From assembly GCA_963720705.1 (NCBI GenBank), contig CAVRGJ010000018.1:48119-112118 (forward strand): DNA of 64,000 nt. The letters run 5' to 3'. This document shows, piece after piece, positions 33,656 through 44,349 of the stretch. A program made the position numbers and the translations under genes. The stretch's first letter is position 1; every line of letters starts with the position of its first letter. The stretch comes from DASWJZ01 sp963720705 (lineage in GTDB: Bacteria > Pseudomonadota > Alphaproteobacteria > Rhizobiales > Afifellaceae). The notes under the pieces are model-generated. The model saw nothing but the letters and a program-made list of their open reading frames with translations. It had not been told where the DNA came from and searched no databases.

Positions 33656-35666
33656 ATGATGCGCCTTGCCATTGTCCTGGCGTTCATCACTCTCGCCGGC
33701 GCCGCGCCGGCAAGTGCCGACACGAAGAGCGAAGCGCTGCTGCGCGATTTCGTTGCCTGGGTCGAACTCGTCGCCGGACTGGTCGGCATCGGCAAGCGTG
33801 ATCCGCTCCGACGGCAACGACACCTTCGCCGAGGGGCTCGTCTTCTCGCGCGAAAACCCGCATGAATCGATCAGCATCGAGGAATTGCGGCTTCGCGATC
33901 TCGCCGAACGTCAGGGCGGCGGCTTCAGCGCCACCGAGATGGAGATGCGGGCGGCCGAGATCATCACCGACATGGTCGACGCTAAAATTCCGTCTGCCAC
34001 CGCTTCCGGCGCGTCGCTGCCGAGCCTCGCCGGAATCATTATCGACCCGAAGCACATGATGCGCACGTTCGCGCGCTTCTACGGGATCGCTGCCGGCGGC
34101 GCGCTCGACGAGCTGCGTGTTCCCGAAATTACCATCGTTGAGCGCCAGCCGGACGCGAGCGGAGGAGCGACCGATGTCTCCTACCGCAATGTGGTGCTGA
34201 CAGGGCTTGCCGACGGCGTGCTCAGCCGCCAGGAGATCGGACCGATCTCGATCGCCGCGCACGCGTCCTCGCCGCAGGCTTTCGCGTTTTCCATCGACAA
34301 GGTCGAGATCGACCGCACGGATCTCGGCGCCTTGGCGCACATCCTCGACGAGACGCAGTATCGCGACGGCCGTGGCGACAGCATCTGGCGGCCGTTGGTG
34401 TCGCGCGCGGCCTATCACGGCCTGACCGGAAAGAGCGCCGACGACGCGACCTTCCGCGTCGACGAGGTCGCGATCGAGAACGTTGACGGGCGCCAGCCCG
34501 AAAAGCCGTTCTCCGCCGCCTGGGACGAGATCATGGACCCAGGCGTGCCCGCCGACGCCAAGAACGACCTCGCGCTTGAGGCGACGACGGGAATGCTCGG
34601 GGCTTTCCGCGTCGGCACCGTGCGGCTCGAAGGGATGTCGGTCGACGTGCCCAAGGATGGAACGTCGATCTCGCTCGACGGCGTCACGCTGAGCGGATGG
34701 TCGAGCGCCGGGCTCGACAGCCTCATCGTGAAGAATTTCCGCGTGCAGGGTCCGGAGGTCTACGCCTCGCTCGGCTCTATGGAACTTGCCGGCTTCGTCT
34801 CGCCGGACCTGCGGGCGCTGATGCAGTTCGCGGCCCTGGAGAAGGACGCCGACCCGACCACGCACGCGGCGGCGATCAGCAAGACCTTCGCCGCGCTGCC
34901 GCGCCTCAGCCATTTTGGTATCGAGGGGCTGGTTGCCGGAAAGAGCGCTGACGATGCGGCGTCGCTCGGGCGGTTCAGTCTCGACTTCCGCGATTGGAAC
35001 AAGATCTTCGCCGAGGCGACCGACATCCATGTGGAGAACCTGAAGATACCGCGCGGTCTGATCGACCTCGACCCGCAGGGCGCCCAGATGTTCGACGCGC
35101 TCGGCTACCAGGATCTCGATGTCGGAATGTCGCTCGCGGACCGCTGGACGCCCGATATCGGAACCGACCAGGCCACTTGGACGGTCACGGTCGCCGATGC
35201 CGGGGACGTTGAGCTTTCCTATACCCTGACCGGGCTCACCATGGATTGGCTGATGCGTGCCACCGCCGCGGCCGGCAAGAGCGACGACAGCCAGGCGGCG
35301 CTGACGGCAATGCTGCAGGACCTCGGGCTTGCGCGCGCGACGCTCAGCGTCACCGACCGCTCGCTTCTCGACCGCGCCTTCACGGTCGTTGCGAAGCAGC
35401 AGGGTGTCAGCATCGACGGCCCGACCTATCGCGAGCAGATGCGGGCGGCTCTTCCCTTCATCATCTCCGCCGTCATTCCGATGGAGCTCGCGAAGCGCAT
35501 CGCGCCGCCATTGCAGGGCTTCATGGCCGGCCGCCAGACGCTTCTCGCCGACGTGACGCCGCCGGCGCCGCTCACCCTCACGGACATTCTTTCCGCCGTC
35601 GACGATCCGCTGACGCTCCCCGACCGGCTCAATTTGAAACTCACTTCGGAAGCGCCGAAGAATTAG
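33656..35666 (+). CDS. Exported protein of unknown family, long paralog (frameshifted)
   Basis: About 669 residues after repair. The true N-terminus is MMRLAIVLAFITLAGAAPASA, a Sec signal peptide with GGGGGGAG just upstream. That frame ends early, and the next frame continues with VIRSDGNDTFAEGLVFSREN. An extra base in GGCAAGC at about 33794-33795 accounts for this. The C-terminal region (RSLLDRAFTVVAKQQGV, ALPFIISAVI, DILSAVDDPLTLPDRL) mirrors the preceding gene, and the N-terminal layout also corresponds, so the two arose by duplication. Function unknown. It converges on aspS, 7 bases away. Confidence 0.75.
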
Positions 35667-35673
35667 AGCCCGC

Positions 35674-37450
35674 CTACTCGGCCTTCACCACGCGGATCGA
35701 AAGCTCGCGGAGCTGCTTCGCCGTCGCCTCCGACGGCGCCCCCATCAACAAGTCCTCGGCCTGCTGGTTCATCGGGAACATCGTGATCTCGCGCAGGTTC
35801 TTGACCCCGCAAAGCAGCATCACGATGCGGTCGAGTCCGGCCGCCATGCCGCCGTGCGGCGGCGCGCCGAATTGCAGCGCGCGCAGCATTCCGCCGAACC
35901 GCTCCTCCAGCACGTCCTCGCCGTAGCCGCGGATGGCGAAAGCCTTCCGCATGATCTCCGCTTTGTGGTTGCGGATGGCGCCCGAGGCGATCTCGTAGCC
36001 GTTGCAGACGATATGGTACTGATGCGCTTTGATCGCGAGCGGATCGAGGGTCTCGAGCGCCTCAAGTCCGCCCTGCGGCATCGAGAAGGGATTGTGGGCG
36101 AAGTCGATCCCCTTTTCTTCCTCGCTCCACTCGAACATCGGAAAGTCGACGATCCAGGCGAGCGCGAAGCTCTCGTGATCAATCAGCTCGAGGTCGTGCC
36201 CGATCTTGTCGCGTGCAGCGCCCGCAAAACTCATGAAGGTGTCGGGGTTCCCGGCGAGGAAGAACACCGCGTCGCCCACGTCGAGGTTCAGCTGCTCGCG
36301 GATCGCATTCGTGCGCTCCGGCCCGATGTTCTTCGCGACCGGACCGGCGCCTCCCTCCTCGCCCTCGCGGAAAAAGATGTAGCCGAGGCCGGGCTGCCCC
36401 TCGCCTTGCGCCCAATTGTTCATACGGTCGCAGAAGGCGCGGTTTCCGCCCCCGGGCGCCGGAAGCGCCCAGACTTCGGTCGTCTGGTCGCGCTCGATCA
36501 TCGAGGCGAAGACCTTGAAGCCCGAGCCGGCAAAGTGCTCGGTCACTGCCTGCATCGCGATCGGGTTGCGAAGGTCGGGCTTGTCGGTCCCGTATTTCCG
36601 CATCGCCTCGCGGAAAGGAATGCGCGGGAACTGTTGCGGTGACCGACTTGCCGTCGGCGAAGGCCTCGAACACGCCGCGGATCACCGGTTCCATCGCCGC
36701 AAAAACGTCGTCCTGCGTGACGAAGCTCATCTCCACGTCGAGCTGATAGAATTCTCCGGGCAGCCGGTCAGCACGCGGGTCTTCGTCCCTGAAGCACGGT
36801 GCGATCTGGAAGTAGCGGTCGAAGCCCGCCACCATGATGAGCTGCTTGAACTGTTGCGGCGCCTGCGGCAGCGCATAGAACTTCCCGGAGTGAAGCCGCG
36901 ACGGCACTAGAAAATCGCGCGCGCCTTCGGGCGAGGACGCAGTCAGGATCGGCGTCTGGAACTCGTTGAAGCCTGAGGCGCGCATCAGCTCGCGCATCTT
37001 CGCGACAACCGCGACACGCCGCATGATGTTTCTATGCAGCAACTCGCGGCGAAGGTCGAGGAAGCGATATTTGAGCCGTGTATCTTCCGGATATTCGGGT
37101 TCGCCGAACACCGGCATCGGCAGCTCCGGCGCCTCCGACAAAACCTCGATTTCGCGCGCGAAAACCTCCACCGCTCCGGTCGGCAGGTTGGCGTTCACCG
37201 TCTCCTCGGTGCGCGCCTTCACCTCGCCATCGACGCGGATGCACCACTCGGCGCGCACGCGCTCCGCCGTCTTGAACGCCGGCAAATCGGGGTCGGCCAC
37301 AACCTGCGTCAGGCCGTAATGATCGCGGAGATCGATGAAGAGCAAGCCGCCGTGATCGCGCACCCGGTGCACCCAGCCGGAGAGCCGCACGATCGCGCCG
37401 ACATTGTCAGCACGGAGCGCGCCGCAGGTATGGGTGCGATAGGCGTGCAT
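35674..37450 (-). CDS. aspS: Aspartyl-tRNA synthetase (frameshifted)
   Basis: Charges tRNA-Asp (the long bacterial type may also charge tRNA-Asn when GatCAB is present). About 591 residues after repair. The N-terminal OB anticodon-binding domain has GWVHRVRDHGGLLFIDLRDHYG, followed by class II core motifs RFLDLRRE, FQTPIL, CFRDEDPRADR and, near the end, GAPPHGGMAAGLDRIVMLL. The first frame reads to ADGKSVTA and the next resumes with QFPRIPFREAMRKYG. One extra base at 36634-36635 is enough. The gene is essential in bacteria, so a real inactivation is very unlikely. Start at 37450 (MHAYRTHTCGAL), divergent from rnd. Confidence 0.93.
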
Positions 37451-37584
37451 TGTCGTCGGCGTTCCTGGTTGTTGGGGCGGGGAAACCGGCGGGACAAGCG
37501 CAGAAGGCCGGAAAAGTGTCAAGGTCGGCCGGAGCGCAGCCATTTCGGGAGGACAGTTCCGGCGGCATTCGCTATACGGCGCAC

Positions 37585-38781
37585 ATGCATAGCGAAACTA
37601 CCGAACACGCCATCATCACTAAATCGGCGGCCCTCTCCGCCTTTTGCGACCGCCTCGCCAAGGCGCCCTTCGTCACCGTCGACACGGAGTTCATGCGCGA
37701 GAGCACGTTCTGGGCGCAGCTCTGCCTGATCCAGATGGCCGGACCCGGCGACGCAGCGATCATCGACCCGCTTGCCGACGGAATCGACCTATCCCCGTTC
37801 TACCGGCTGATGTCCGACGAGCGGGTTGTCAAAGTGTTCCACGCGGCACGCCAGGACATCGAGATCTTCGTAAAGCAGGCGGGCGCGGTTCCCCACCCGC
37901 TCTTCAATTCGCAAATCGCAGCGATGGTCTGCGGCTACGGCGACCAGGTGAGCTACGACCAGCTCGTCTTCCGCGTGACCGGCGATCAGATCGACAAGTC
38001 CTCGCGCTTCACCGACTGGTCGCACCGCCCGCTCTCGGCGAAGCAGATCACCTACGCGATCTCCGATGTCACGCATTTGCGCGACATCTATCTCTCGCTC
38101 TCCGCACAGCTCGCCGAACAGGACCGCACCACCTGGCTCGACGAGGAGATGGCGGTGCTTTCAGACATCAACACCTACCGCACACATCCGGAGGACGCCT
38201 GGCTCAGGCTAAAGCTCAGGGTCAAGAAGCCGCGCCAGCTCGCCATCCTGCAGGCGCTTGCCGCCTGGCGCGAGCGCGAGGCACAAAGCCGCGACGTGCC
38301 GCGCGGCCGTGTCTTGAAGGACGACGCGATTTACGAGGTGGCGCTGCAGCAGCCGCGCGAGATGGAAGCACTGGCGCGGCTCCGCACCATCCCGAAGGGC
38401 TTCGAGCGCTCGAGCGTCGGGCGCGCCATCCTCGCGACCGTCGAGAGCGTCTTTGAGATGCCGGAGAGCGCTCTGCCGCGCGTGCCGCGTCCGCGCCCTG
38501 CGCCGGAGCATTCAAGCGCCGCCGCCGAGCTTTTGAAGGTGCTTCTGAAGATGGTCGCCGAGGAACAGGGCGTCGCCGCCCGCATCATCGCATCGACCGA
38601 GGATTTGGAGCGCATCGCCGCAGACGACCACGCCGACGTGGCGGCTTTGAAGGGCTGGCGCCGGCAGCTCTTCGGCGAGCAGGCGCTCGCTCTGAAGCAC
38701 GGAGACCTGGCGCTTTCCATGTCGAGCCACGGCGTGGTCGCAATCCCCCTCGAGCGCGCGACCGATATCGCCGCAGAGTAA
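37585..38781 (+). CDS. rnd: Ribonuclease D
   Basis: 3'-5' exoribonuclease for tRNA 3' end processing. 398 residues. DEDD-type motifs: VDTEFMRESTFWAQLCLIQ (Exo I), VFHAARQDIEIF (Exo II) and YAISDVTHLRDIYLSL (Exo III, with the catalytic Tyr replaced in context by the D-x-x-H arrangement usual here). An HRDC domain follows (LAILQALAAWREREAQ), with a second C-terminal helical part. The ATG at 37585 (MHSETTEHAI) is preferred, since the longer frame starts inside the divergent aspS leader. Confidence 0.93.
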   Translation: MHSETTEHAIITKSAALSAFCDRLAKAPFVTVDTEFMRESTFWAQLCLIQMAGPGDAAIIDPLADGIDLSPFYRLMSDERVVKVFHAARQDIEIFVKQAGAVPHPLFNSQIAAMVCGYGDQVSYDQLVFRVTGDQIDKSSRFTDWSHRPLSAKQITYAISDVTHLRDIYLSLSAQLAEQDRTTWLDEEMAVLSDINTYRTHPEDAWLRLKLRVKKPRQLAILQALAAWREREAQSRDVPRGRVLKDDAIYEVALQQPREMEALARLRTIPKGFERSSVGRAILATVESVFEMPESALPRVPRPRPAPEHSSAAAELLKVLLKMVAEEQGVAARIIASTEDLERIAADDHADVAALKGWRRQLFGEQALALKHGDLALSMSSHGVVAIPLERATDIAAE

Positions 38782-38787
38782 CGCCGT

Positions 38788-40323
38788 CTATTCGGTGATC
38801 ACCGCGAAGCCAAGACCGCCCAGCGCCGCAAACTGGCGCAGGCGGCTGTCGAGGCGGGCGCCGGGCAAATCTTTAAGAGACGCCGGCAGCACCAGCTCGA
38901 CCTTCTCGCCGGCGCGGCGAAGCTTCGTCTTCGGCAGCACGCCGTCGACCGCGCCCGAGACGAGATAGGCGACGCGAAACGCGCCCGCCAAGGCACGCGC
39001 GCTCTCCCGGTAGCGGAGCGGTGCGAGCTCGCGCAACCCCGCGCCAAGCTCCTCCTCCGAAAGGCCTGCGTGTCGATAATAGATAGCGAGAGCCAGATAG
39101 GCGCGGCCGGGATGGTCGATGCCGACGAAAGCCGCGTTGGTGATGATGTTCAGGCTCTGCGTGCCGCGGTAGTCGGGATGTGCGCGCCAGCCGATATCGG
39201 CAAGGAGACACGCGGTGGCGCGAAGCCGCTTCTCCTCGTCCGTCTCCTCAAGGCCGATCGCGCGCATGGCTTCGGCGGTCCACGGGATGAGCTCCTCGCC
39301 ATGTGCAGGCGAACGCGAGCGCAGGACGTTCAACTCGGAGGCCGCGGCGAGCAGCGGATCGATCCTCTGTTCTTTCGCCGAGAGCTTGGAATAAAGCAGG
39401 CCTTCGCGCAGTCCGAGCGCCGAGATCGTCACCGAGCCCGGCTTTCCCGATCGTATCAGCTCCGACAGGACCACCGCGCCGTAGGGCAAGAGCGCCTGGC
39501 GCTGTTTCGACACGACGTTGATGCCGGGAACCTGATCAAGTGGTCCGCGGATCAGCACCTTCAGGAAGTCGTCGAGCTCGTCGGGATCCACGCAGTATTC
39601 GTGCATGACGTGGAGCGGATAACCGCTGTCGTGCATGTGGAGCCGCGCGAGCGACCGCCAGGTCCCGCCGATCGCGTAGAACACGCGCCCGCTGAGCCGT
39701 CCGACTGCGGCGGACCGATCGAGCGCCTTGCGGGTCAGGTCGCGCGCGGTCTTGAGCGATCCCTTGGAATCGGCCTGCAGCCGAAGCCCCCCGAGCGGCA
39801 GGCTTTCGCCCTCGCCGACCTCGCGGCCGGCGACGTCGGTCAGTTCCAGGCTGCCGCCGCCGAGATCGCCTGCGACGCCGTCCGGGTGCTCGAAGCCGGC
39901 GACGACGCCGAGCGCCGCCATCCGCGCCTCCTCGCCTCCGGAGAGGAGCTTCACGGGTACGCCGCAGATCGCTTCGATCTCGGCGATGAACTTCGGCCCG
40001 TCCTCGGCCTCGCGTGTCGCCGCCGTGGCAACGACCTCAAGCTCGTCGACACCCATCCGTCGGGCAAGCCCCGTGAAGCGGCGAAGTGCGACCCGGGTCT
40101 TCTCGATGGCATCGGCGCCGAGCCGCCCGGTCTCGGCCACGCCGGCGCCGAGGCCGGCCAGAATCTTCTCGTTGAAGAGCGGCGTCGGCGAACGGGCGAG
40201 CCCCTCGTAAACGACGAGACGAACAGAGTTCGACCCGATATCGATGACGCCGATCGGTCTGCGTCCGGAGATGCGCCCCTGGGCGCAGAGCGGCTCAGCC
40301 GCGGGGGAGCGGCGAGAACGCAC
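38788..40323 (-). CDS. ppx: Exopolyphosphatase (Ppx/GppA)
   Basis: Hydrolyses terminal phosphates of polyphosphate, and may also act on pppGpp. 511 residues with the ASKHA phosphate motifs GVIDIGSNSVRLVVYE, VVATAATREAEDG, SGGEEARMAALGV, GDLGGGSLEL and a C-terminal HD-like helical domain. The start lies within the end of ppk: the two genes overlap by 29 bases, so synthesis and breakdown of polyphosphate are encoded in one transcript. The precise start is uncertain because the first ~20 residues are poorly conserved. GVIDIGSNS begins near residue 24. Confidence 0.92.
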   Translation of the reverse strand: MRSRRSPAAEPLCAQGRISGRRPIGVIDIGSNSVRLVVYEGLARSPTPLFNEKILAGLGAGVAETGRLGADAIEKTRVALRRFTGLARRMGVDELEVVATAATREAEDGPKFIAEIEAICGVPVKLLSGGEEARMAALGVVAGFEHPDGVAGDLGGGSLELTDVAGREVGEGESLPLGGLRLQADSKGSLKTARDLTRKALDRSAAVGRLSGRVFYAIGGTWRSLARLHMHDSGYPLHVMHEYCVDPDELDDFLKVLIRGPLDQVPGINVVSKQRQALLPYGAVVLSELIRSGKPGSVTISALGLREGLLYSKLSAKEQRIDPLLAAASELNVLRSRSPAHGEELIPWTAEAMRAIGLEETDEEKRLRATACLLADIGWRAHPDYRGTQSLNIITNAAFVGIDHPGRAYLALAIYYRHAGLSEEELGAGLRELAPLRYRESARALAGAFRVAYLVSGAVDGVLPKTKLRRAGEKVELVLPASLKDLPGARLDSRLRQFAALGGLGFAVITE

Positions 40324-42520
40324 GTGGCGAGGAGGATTTCAGCGACCGGCCGCGACCGGAAAGGCTTGGATTCGTCATGAAATAGCGATGCGCGTTGAAC
40401 GGCTCCTCGCCCTCCTTCCGACGAATCCTCCGCGACGTTCCGTCCGGCAGCACTTCCCAGCTTTGCTCGTTGTCCCGGAAATTCGCGACCATGATCTGAT
40501 CGAGAACCTGCATATGCACGGTCGGATTGACGAGCTGCACGATTGTTTCCACCCGCCGGTCGAGATTGCGCGGCATCATGTCGGCGGAGCCGATATAGAC
40601 GATCGCCTCTTCCGAGGGGAGCCCATGCCCGTTGCCGAAGCACAAGATTCGCGAATGCTCCAGGAAGCGGCCGACGATCGACTTGACGTGGATGTTGTCG
40701 GAGAGGCCGGCCACCCCCGGGCGCAGGCAGCAGATGCCGCGCACCACGAGGTCGACGCCGACGCCGGCCTGGCTCGCGCGATAGAGCGCGTCGATGATTT
40801 CGCGGTCGACGAGCGCATTCAGCTTCATCCAGATGCGCGCCGGCCGGCCGGCCTGCGCATAGGCGATCTCCGCCTCGATGTGCTCCAGGATGCGCGGGCG
40901 CATCGTGTAGGGCGACACGGCGATGCGCTTCAAATCCTGCGGCGGCGCGTATCCGGTGATGAAGTTGAACACGCGCGCCACGTCGCGCGCGAGGACCGGA
41001 TCGGCCGTGAAGTAGCTGAGATCGGTGTAGATGCGCGCCGTCTGCGGGTGATAGTTGCCGGTCCCGACGTGCACGTAGCTTGCGAGCCCGCCCGCTTCGC
41101 GGCGCACGACCTGCGACAGCTTGGCGTGGGTCTTCAGCTCGATGAAGCCGTAGACGACCTGCGCGCCGGCGCGCTCGAGATCGCGCGCCCAGCGGATGTT
41201 TGCCTCCTCGTCGAAGCGCGCCTTGAGCTCGACGAGCGCGGTCACCGACTTCCCCGCCTCGGCCGCCTCGATCAGCGCCTTCACGATGGGTGAATCGTTA
41301 GAGGTCCGGTAGAGCGTCTGCTTGATCGCCACGACTTCGGGATCGAGCGCAGCCTGGCGCAGGAACTGCACCACCACGTCGAAAGATTCATAGGGGTGAT
41401 GGACGATGATGTCCTTCTGCCGGATGGCGGCGAAGCAGTCGCCGGCATGCTCGCGGATGCGCTCCGGAAAGCGCGGCGTGTAGGGCTCGAACTTCAAGTC
41501 CGGGCGATCGATGTTCACGAGCTCCGAGACGGATTCGATGCCGAGCATGCCCGGAATGATCTGCACCTCCGCGTCGGAGACCGCGAGCGCGTGCTGCACC
41601 AGCGCGCGCAGCGTCTCAGGCATCCCCTCCTCGATCTCGAGCCGGATCACAAGGCCGCGCCGTCGCTGCTTCAGCGCACGCTCGAAGAAACGGACGAGAT
41701 CCTCCGCCTCTTCCTCCACCTCGATGTCGGAATCGCGGACCAGCCGGAAGGCGCCCTTGCCGCTCACCTGGTAGCCGGGGAAGAGCCGCGGGATGAACAA
41801 CCCGGCCACGTCCTCCAACAGAATAAAGCGAAGCGGGTCGGTATCCGTCTGGCGCGGCAGCTGGATGAAGCGATCGAGGCTGAGCGGGAAGCGCAAGAGC
41901 GCCTGCATCGTGCGGCCCTTCGAGCCGGCGAGGTGAAGCGCAAGAGTAAAGCCAAGATTGGGAATGAACGGGAACGGGTGCGCCGGATCGATGGCGAGCG
42001 GTGTCAGCACCGGGAAGATCGAATCGAGGAAGTGCCCCTCGAGCCAGCTGAGGTCGTCCGCGCCAAGCGCGTCGGCTGCGACGATCACGATGCCGGCCTT
42101 CGCGAGCTCTTCGCGCAGGGCCTTCCAGTTGGCGTGCTGTTGCAGCACAAGCTCGCTGACTTTGACGTCGATGGCGCGAAGCTGCTCGGCGGGTGAAAGA
42201 CCGTCATCGCTTCGCGTTGCGATCAGCTCGCGCGCCTGCCCGGCGAGGCCGGCGACGCGGACCATCATGAACTCGTCGAGATTATTCCCCGAGATCGAAA
42301 GGAAGCGCAGCCGCTCGAGCGTCGGGTGATTGGGATTTTCCAATTCCTCAAGCACGCGCCGATTGAACTCGAGCCAGGATATCTCGCGGTTAATGAAGCG
42401 CGACGGGCTTCCGGCGAGCTCCGGGTCCAGCCGAAGCACTTGTGGTGCCTCAACCTGCCGAGACGACGGGATTTTCGCAGCAGCTTCACTCACGATATCG
42501 GCCTCAACCGCGCTTTTCAC
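40295..42520 (-). CDS. ppk: Polyphosphate kinase 1
   Basis: Makes polyphosphate from ATP. 741 residues with the four-domain PPK1 plan: N-terminal FINREISWLEFNRRVLEEL, the head domain, then DIIVHHPYESFDVV, the autophosphorylated histidine in ELKTHAKLSQVVRRE, and THIGTGNYHP-type VHVGTGNYHPQTARIYTD. The C-terminal tail after FNAHRYFMTNP is Ser/Arg-rich. The start is the GTG at 42520 with GAAGAGG upstream. It follows hdaA on the same strand by 39 bases. Confidence 0.95.
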   Translation of the reverse strand: MKSAVEADIVSEAAAKIPSSRQVEAPQVLRLDPELAGSPSRFINREISWLEFNRRVLEELENPNHPTLERLRFLSISGNNLDEFMMVRVAGLAGQARELIATRSDDGLSPAEQLRAIDVKVSELVLQQHANWKALREELAKAGIVIVAADALGADDLSWLEGHFLDSIFPVLTPLAIDPAHPFPFIPNLGFTLALHLAGSKGRTMQALLRFPLSLDRFIQLPRQTDTDPLRFILLEDVAGLFIPRLFPGYQVSGKGAFRLVRDSDIEVEEEAEDLVRFFERALKQRRRGLVIRLEIEEGMPETLRALVQHALAVSDAEVQIIPGMLGIESVSELVNIDRPDLKFEPYTPRFPERIREHAGDCFAAIRQKDIIVHHPYESFDVVVQFLRQAALDPEVVAIKQTLYRTSNDSPIVKALIEAAEAGKSVTALVELKARFDEEANIRWARDLERAGAQVVYGFIELKTHAKLSQVVRREAGGLASYVHVGTGNYHPQTARIYTDLSYFTADPVLARDVARVFNFITGYAPPQDLKRIAVSPYTMRPRILEHIEAEIAYAQAGRPARIWMKLNALVDREIIDALYRASQAGVGVDLVVRGICCLRPGVAGLSDNIHVKSIVGRFLEHSRILCFGNGHGLPSEEAIVYIGSADMMPRNLDRRVETIVQLVNPTVHMQVLDQIMVANFRDNEQSWEVLPDGTSRRIRRKEGEEPFNAHRYFMTNPSLSGRGRSLKSSSPRAFSPLPRG

Positions 42521-42559
42521 TTGGCCTCTTCAGCCGGCGGTTTGTCATTATGATGACAG

Positions 42560-43267
42560 TTATTGATGATCCGCAAACTCTTCCGGCGTTTCCGGCGACT
42601 GCGCGAGGATTTCGGCGGCCATCGGGCGGGTGATCCGCCGGCCGGCCGATAGCGCCGCCCGGTCGAGCGCATCGACCAGCCGGACGGCGGCGCTCAGCGA
42701 CCGCTCCATGCGCGCGATGAGGTAGTCGATCACCGGCTTGTCGACGAAGAGCTGGCGGTCGGCGAAGAGCTTGACCAGCACCTGGCGGAGAAGCCCCTCC
42801 TCTGGCGCCCCGAGCGCAACCGGCGTCGCCAGTCGGAGACGCGAGCGAAGGTCCGCCAGGGAGACGCGCCACTCCTCCGCGCGGCTCCGCGAGGTCATGA
42901 GAAGCGACCCGCCGCGCTCGCGGACATTGTTGAAGAGGTGGAAGAGCGCCGCTTCGGGTACGGCCTCGGCCCGCACGTCCTCCACCACAATCGATGGGCG
43001 TTGCGCCAGGAGAAGCGCATCGTCCGCGCCAAGCGCTTCGGCTTCGACGATCATCGCTCCGGCGCGCGCCGCCCAGATGTGGGCGAGATGTGTCTTGCCC
43101 GATCCGGACGGGCCGGTGAGGAGCGCGGCGGGCTCCTGCCAGTCGGGCCAGGACTCGACAAGCTGCAGCGCGGCGCTGTTCGAGGGACCCGGCATGAAAT
43201 CCTCGCGCCCGAGGCTTGGCGCGTGCGGCAGAACAAGAGGCAGCTGCGTCGGACTTTGCACGGTCAC
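42560..43267 (-). CDS. hdaA: DnaA-related regulatory ATPase HdaA
   Basis: Alphaproteobacterial Hda homologue, which promotes hydrolysis of DnaA-ATP at the replisome and limits re-initiation. 235 residues: an N-terminal clamp-binding motif region (VQSPTQLPLVLPH, with QLPL as likely beta-clamp box), Walker A GPSGSGKTHLAHIW, a Walker B-like SIVVEDVR and the sensor region MTSRSRAEEWRV. Start: GTG at 43267, which overlaps the stop of the PerM gene by four bases (GTGA). The much longer open frame upstream to 44287 is a shadow of that gene. Confidence 0.93.
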   Translation of the reverse strand: MTVQSPTQLPLVLPHAPSLGREDFMPGPSNSAALQLVESWPDWQEPAALLTGPSGSGKTHLAHIWAARAGAMIVEAEALGADDALLLAQRPSIVVEDVRAEAVPEAALFHLFNNVRERGGSLLMTSRSRAEEWRVSLADLRSRLRLATPVALGAPEEGLLRQVLVKLFADRQLFVDKPVIDYLIARMERSLSAAVRLVDALDRAALSAGRRITRPMAAEILAQSPETPEEFADHQ

Positions 43268-44349
43268 TTTAGGCGGCGGCCCCGCGACGGACCATCGCCT
43301 CGCTCGAGGTAGAGCGCGCTCAGTCGATAGCGCTCGACGGCGAAGCGCACGAGCACGCCGATTGCAGCCGTCACCGGCACGGCCAGAAGCACTCCGACGA
43401 ACCCGAAGAGCGATCCGAAGGCAAAGAGCGCGAACATGAGCCACACCGGGTGCACACCGATCGACGAGCCGACGAGGCGCGGCTGCAAGATGTTGCCTTC
43501 CAGGAACTGACCGACGACGAACACGCCGACAACCGCACCGACCCAGATCCAGTTGGGCCAGAACTGCACCAGCGCCACACCGACGGAAAGGAAGAAGCCT
43601 ACGATCGAGCCGACGTAAGGGATGAAGCTGATCACGCCGGCGAGCGAACCTATCAGAAAGCCGAAATTGAGCCCGACGACGGTGAGCGAGATGGCATAGA
43701 AGAGGCCGAGGAGCAGACAGACCGCGCCCTGCCCCCGAATGAAGCCGCCGATCGCCACATTGATGTCGCGGCCGAGTGCCCGGATCGTCTCGGCGTGCTC
43801 GCGCGGCAAGAGCGTGTCGATGCGCCCGATCATCCGATCCCAGTCGTAGAGCAGATAGAAGGCGACGACCGGCGTGACTACGACCAGGCTGACGACGCTG
43901 ATCAACGCCTGACCGCCGGCCCAAACGGAGGCAAGCACGGTCGCCGCCCACGAGGCGCCCTGCGTGACGATCTGATCGACGCTTGGGCCGCCGTTCTGCG
44001 TCTTGAAATATTGACCGACGCGGGTCTCGAAGAAGCGGTCGCCCAGCGCCTGCAGCTCGGCGGCGTAGGTGGGGAGCTTCTCCAGGAAAGCGGAGAGCTG
44101 GCCGATGAGGAGCGGGACGCCGAGCAGCGCTATCAGTGCAAAGACCAGAACCGAGAGCACGACGATCGTGATCGTCGCCCAGAAGCGACTCATGCCGGCA
44201 CGCTCGAGCCGATCGGCAATCGGATCGAGCAGGTAGGCGAGCGCCATCCCCATGATGAAGGGGAGAAGAATCCCGCTGAACACCCACAGGAACACGAGCA
44301 GAAAGGCGAGCGCGCCCAGCCAGAACGCCGCCTGCATGCGAAGGTTCAT
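43264..44349 (-). CDS. AI-2E/PerM family membrane protein
   Basis: 361 residues with seven to eight membrane segments and a long extracytoplasmic loop after segment 3. Conserved blocks are GILLPFIMGMALAYLLDPIADRLE, FYLLYDWDRMIGRIDTLLP, GFIRGQGAVCLLLGLFYAI and FIPYVGSIVG. The family includes putative transporters and TqsA-like exporters. The substrate cannot be told from sequence. The ATG at 44349 overlaps the pgsA stop by four bases. Synteny with hdaA and purM is a known alphaproteobacterial arrangement. Confidence 0.9.
   Translation of the reverse strand: MNLRMQAAFWLGALAFLLVFLWVFSGILLPFIMGMALAYLLDPIADRLERAGMSRFWATITIVVLSVLVFALIALLGVPLLIGQLSAFLEKLPTYAAELQALGDRFFETRVGQYFKTQNGGPSVDQIVTQGASWAATVLASVWAGGQALISVVSLVVVTPVVAFYLLYDWDRMIGRIDTLLPREHAETIRALGRDINVAIGGFIRGQGAVCLLLGLFYAISLTVVGLNFGFLIGSLAGVISFIPYVGSIVGFFLSVGVALVQFWPNWIWVGAVVGVFVVGQFLEGNILQPRLVGSSIGVHPVWLMFALFAFGSLFGFVGVLLAVPVTAAIGVLVRFAVERYRLSALYLERGDGPSRGRRLK

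Noticed and set aside
754..37450. Reading thiP, manD, recJ, phaC and aspS as true pseudogenes of a decaying genome
   Set aside because: Coding sequence on both sides of each shift is well preserved, shifts are single and all insertions, and aspS is essential. Sequence error is simpler.
42560..44287. 575-codon version of hdaA reaching into the PerM gene
   Set aside because: The upstream part is Arg-rich shadow sequence. The GTG at 43267 with a GTGA overlap gives a normal-length HdaA.
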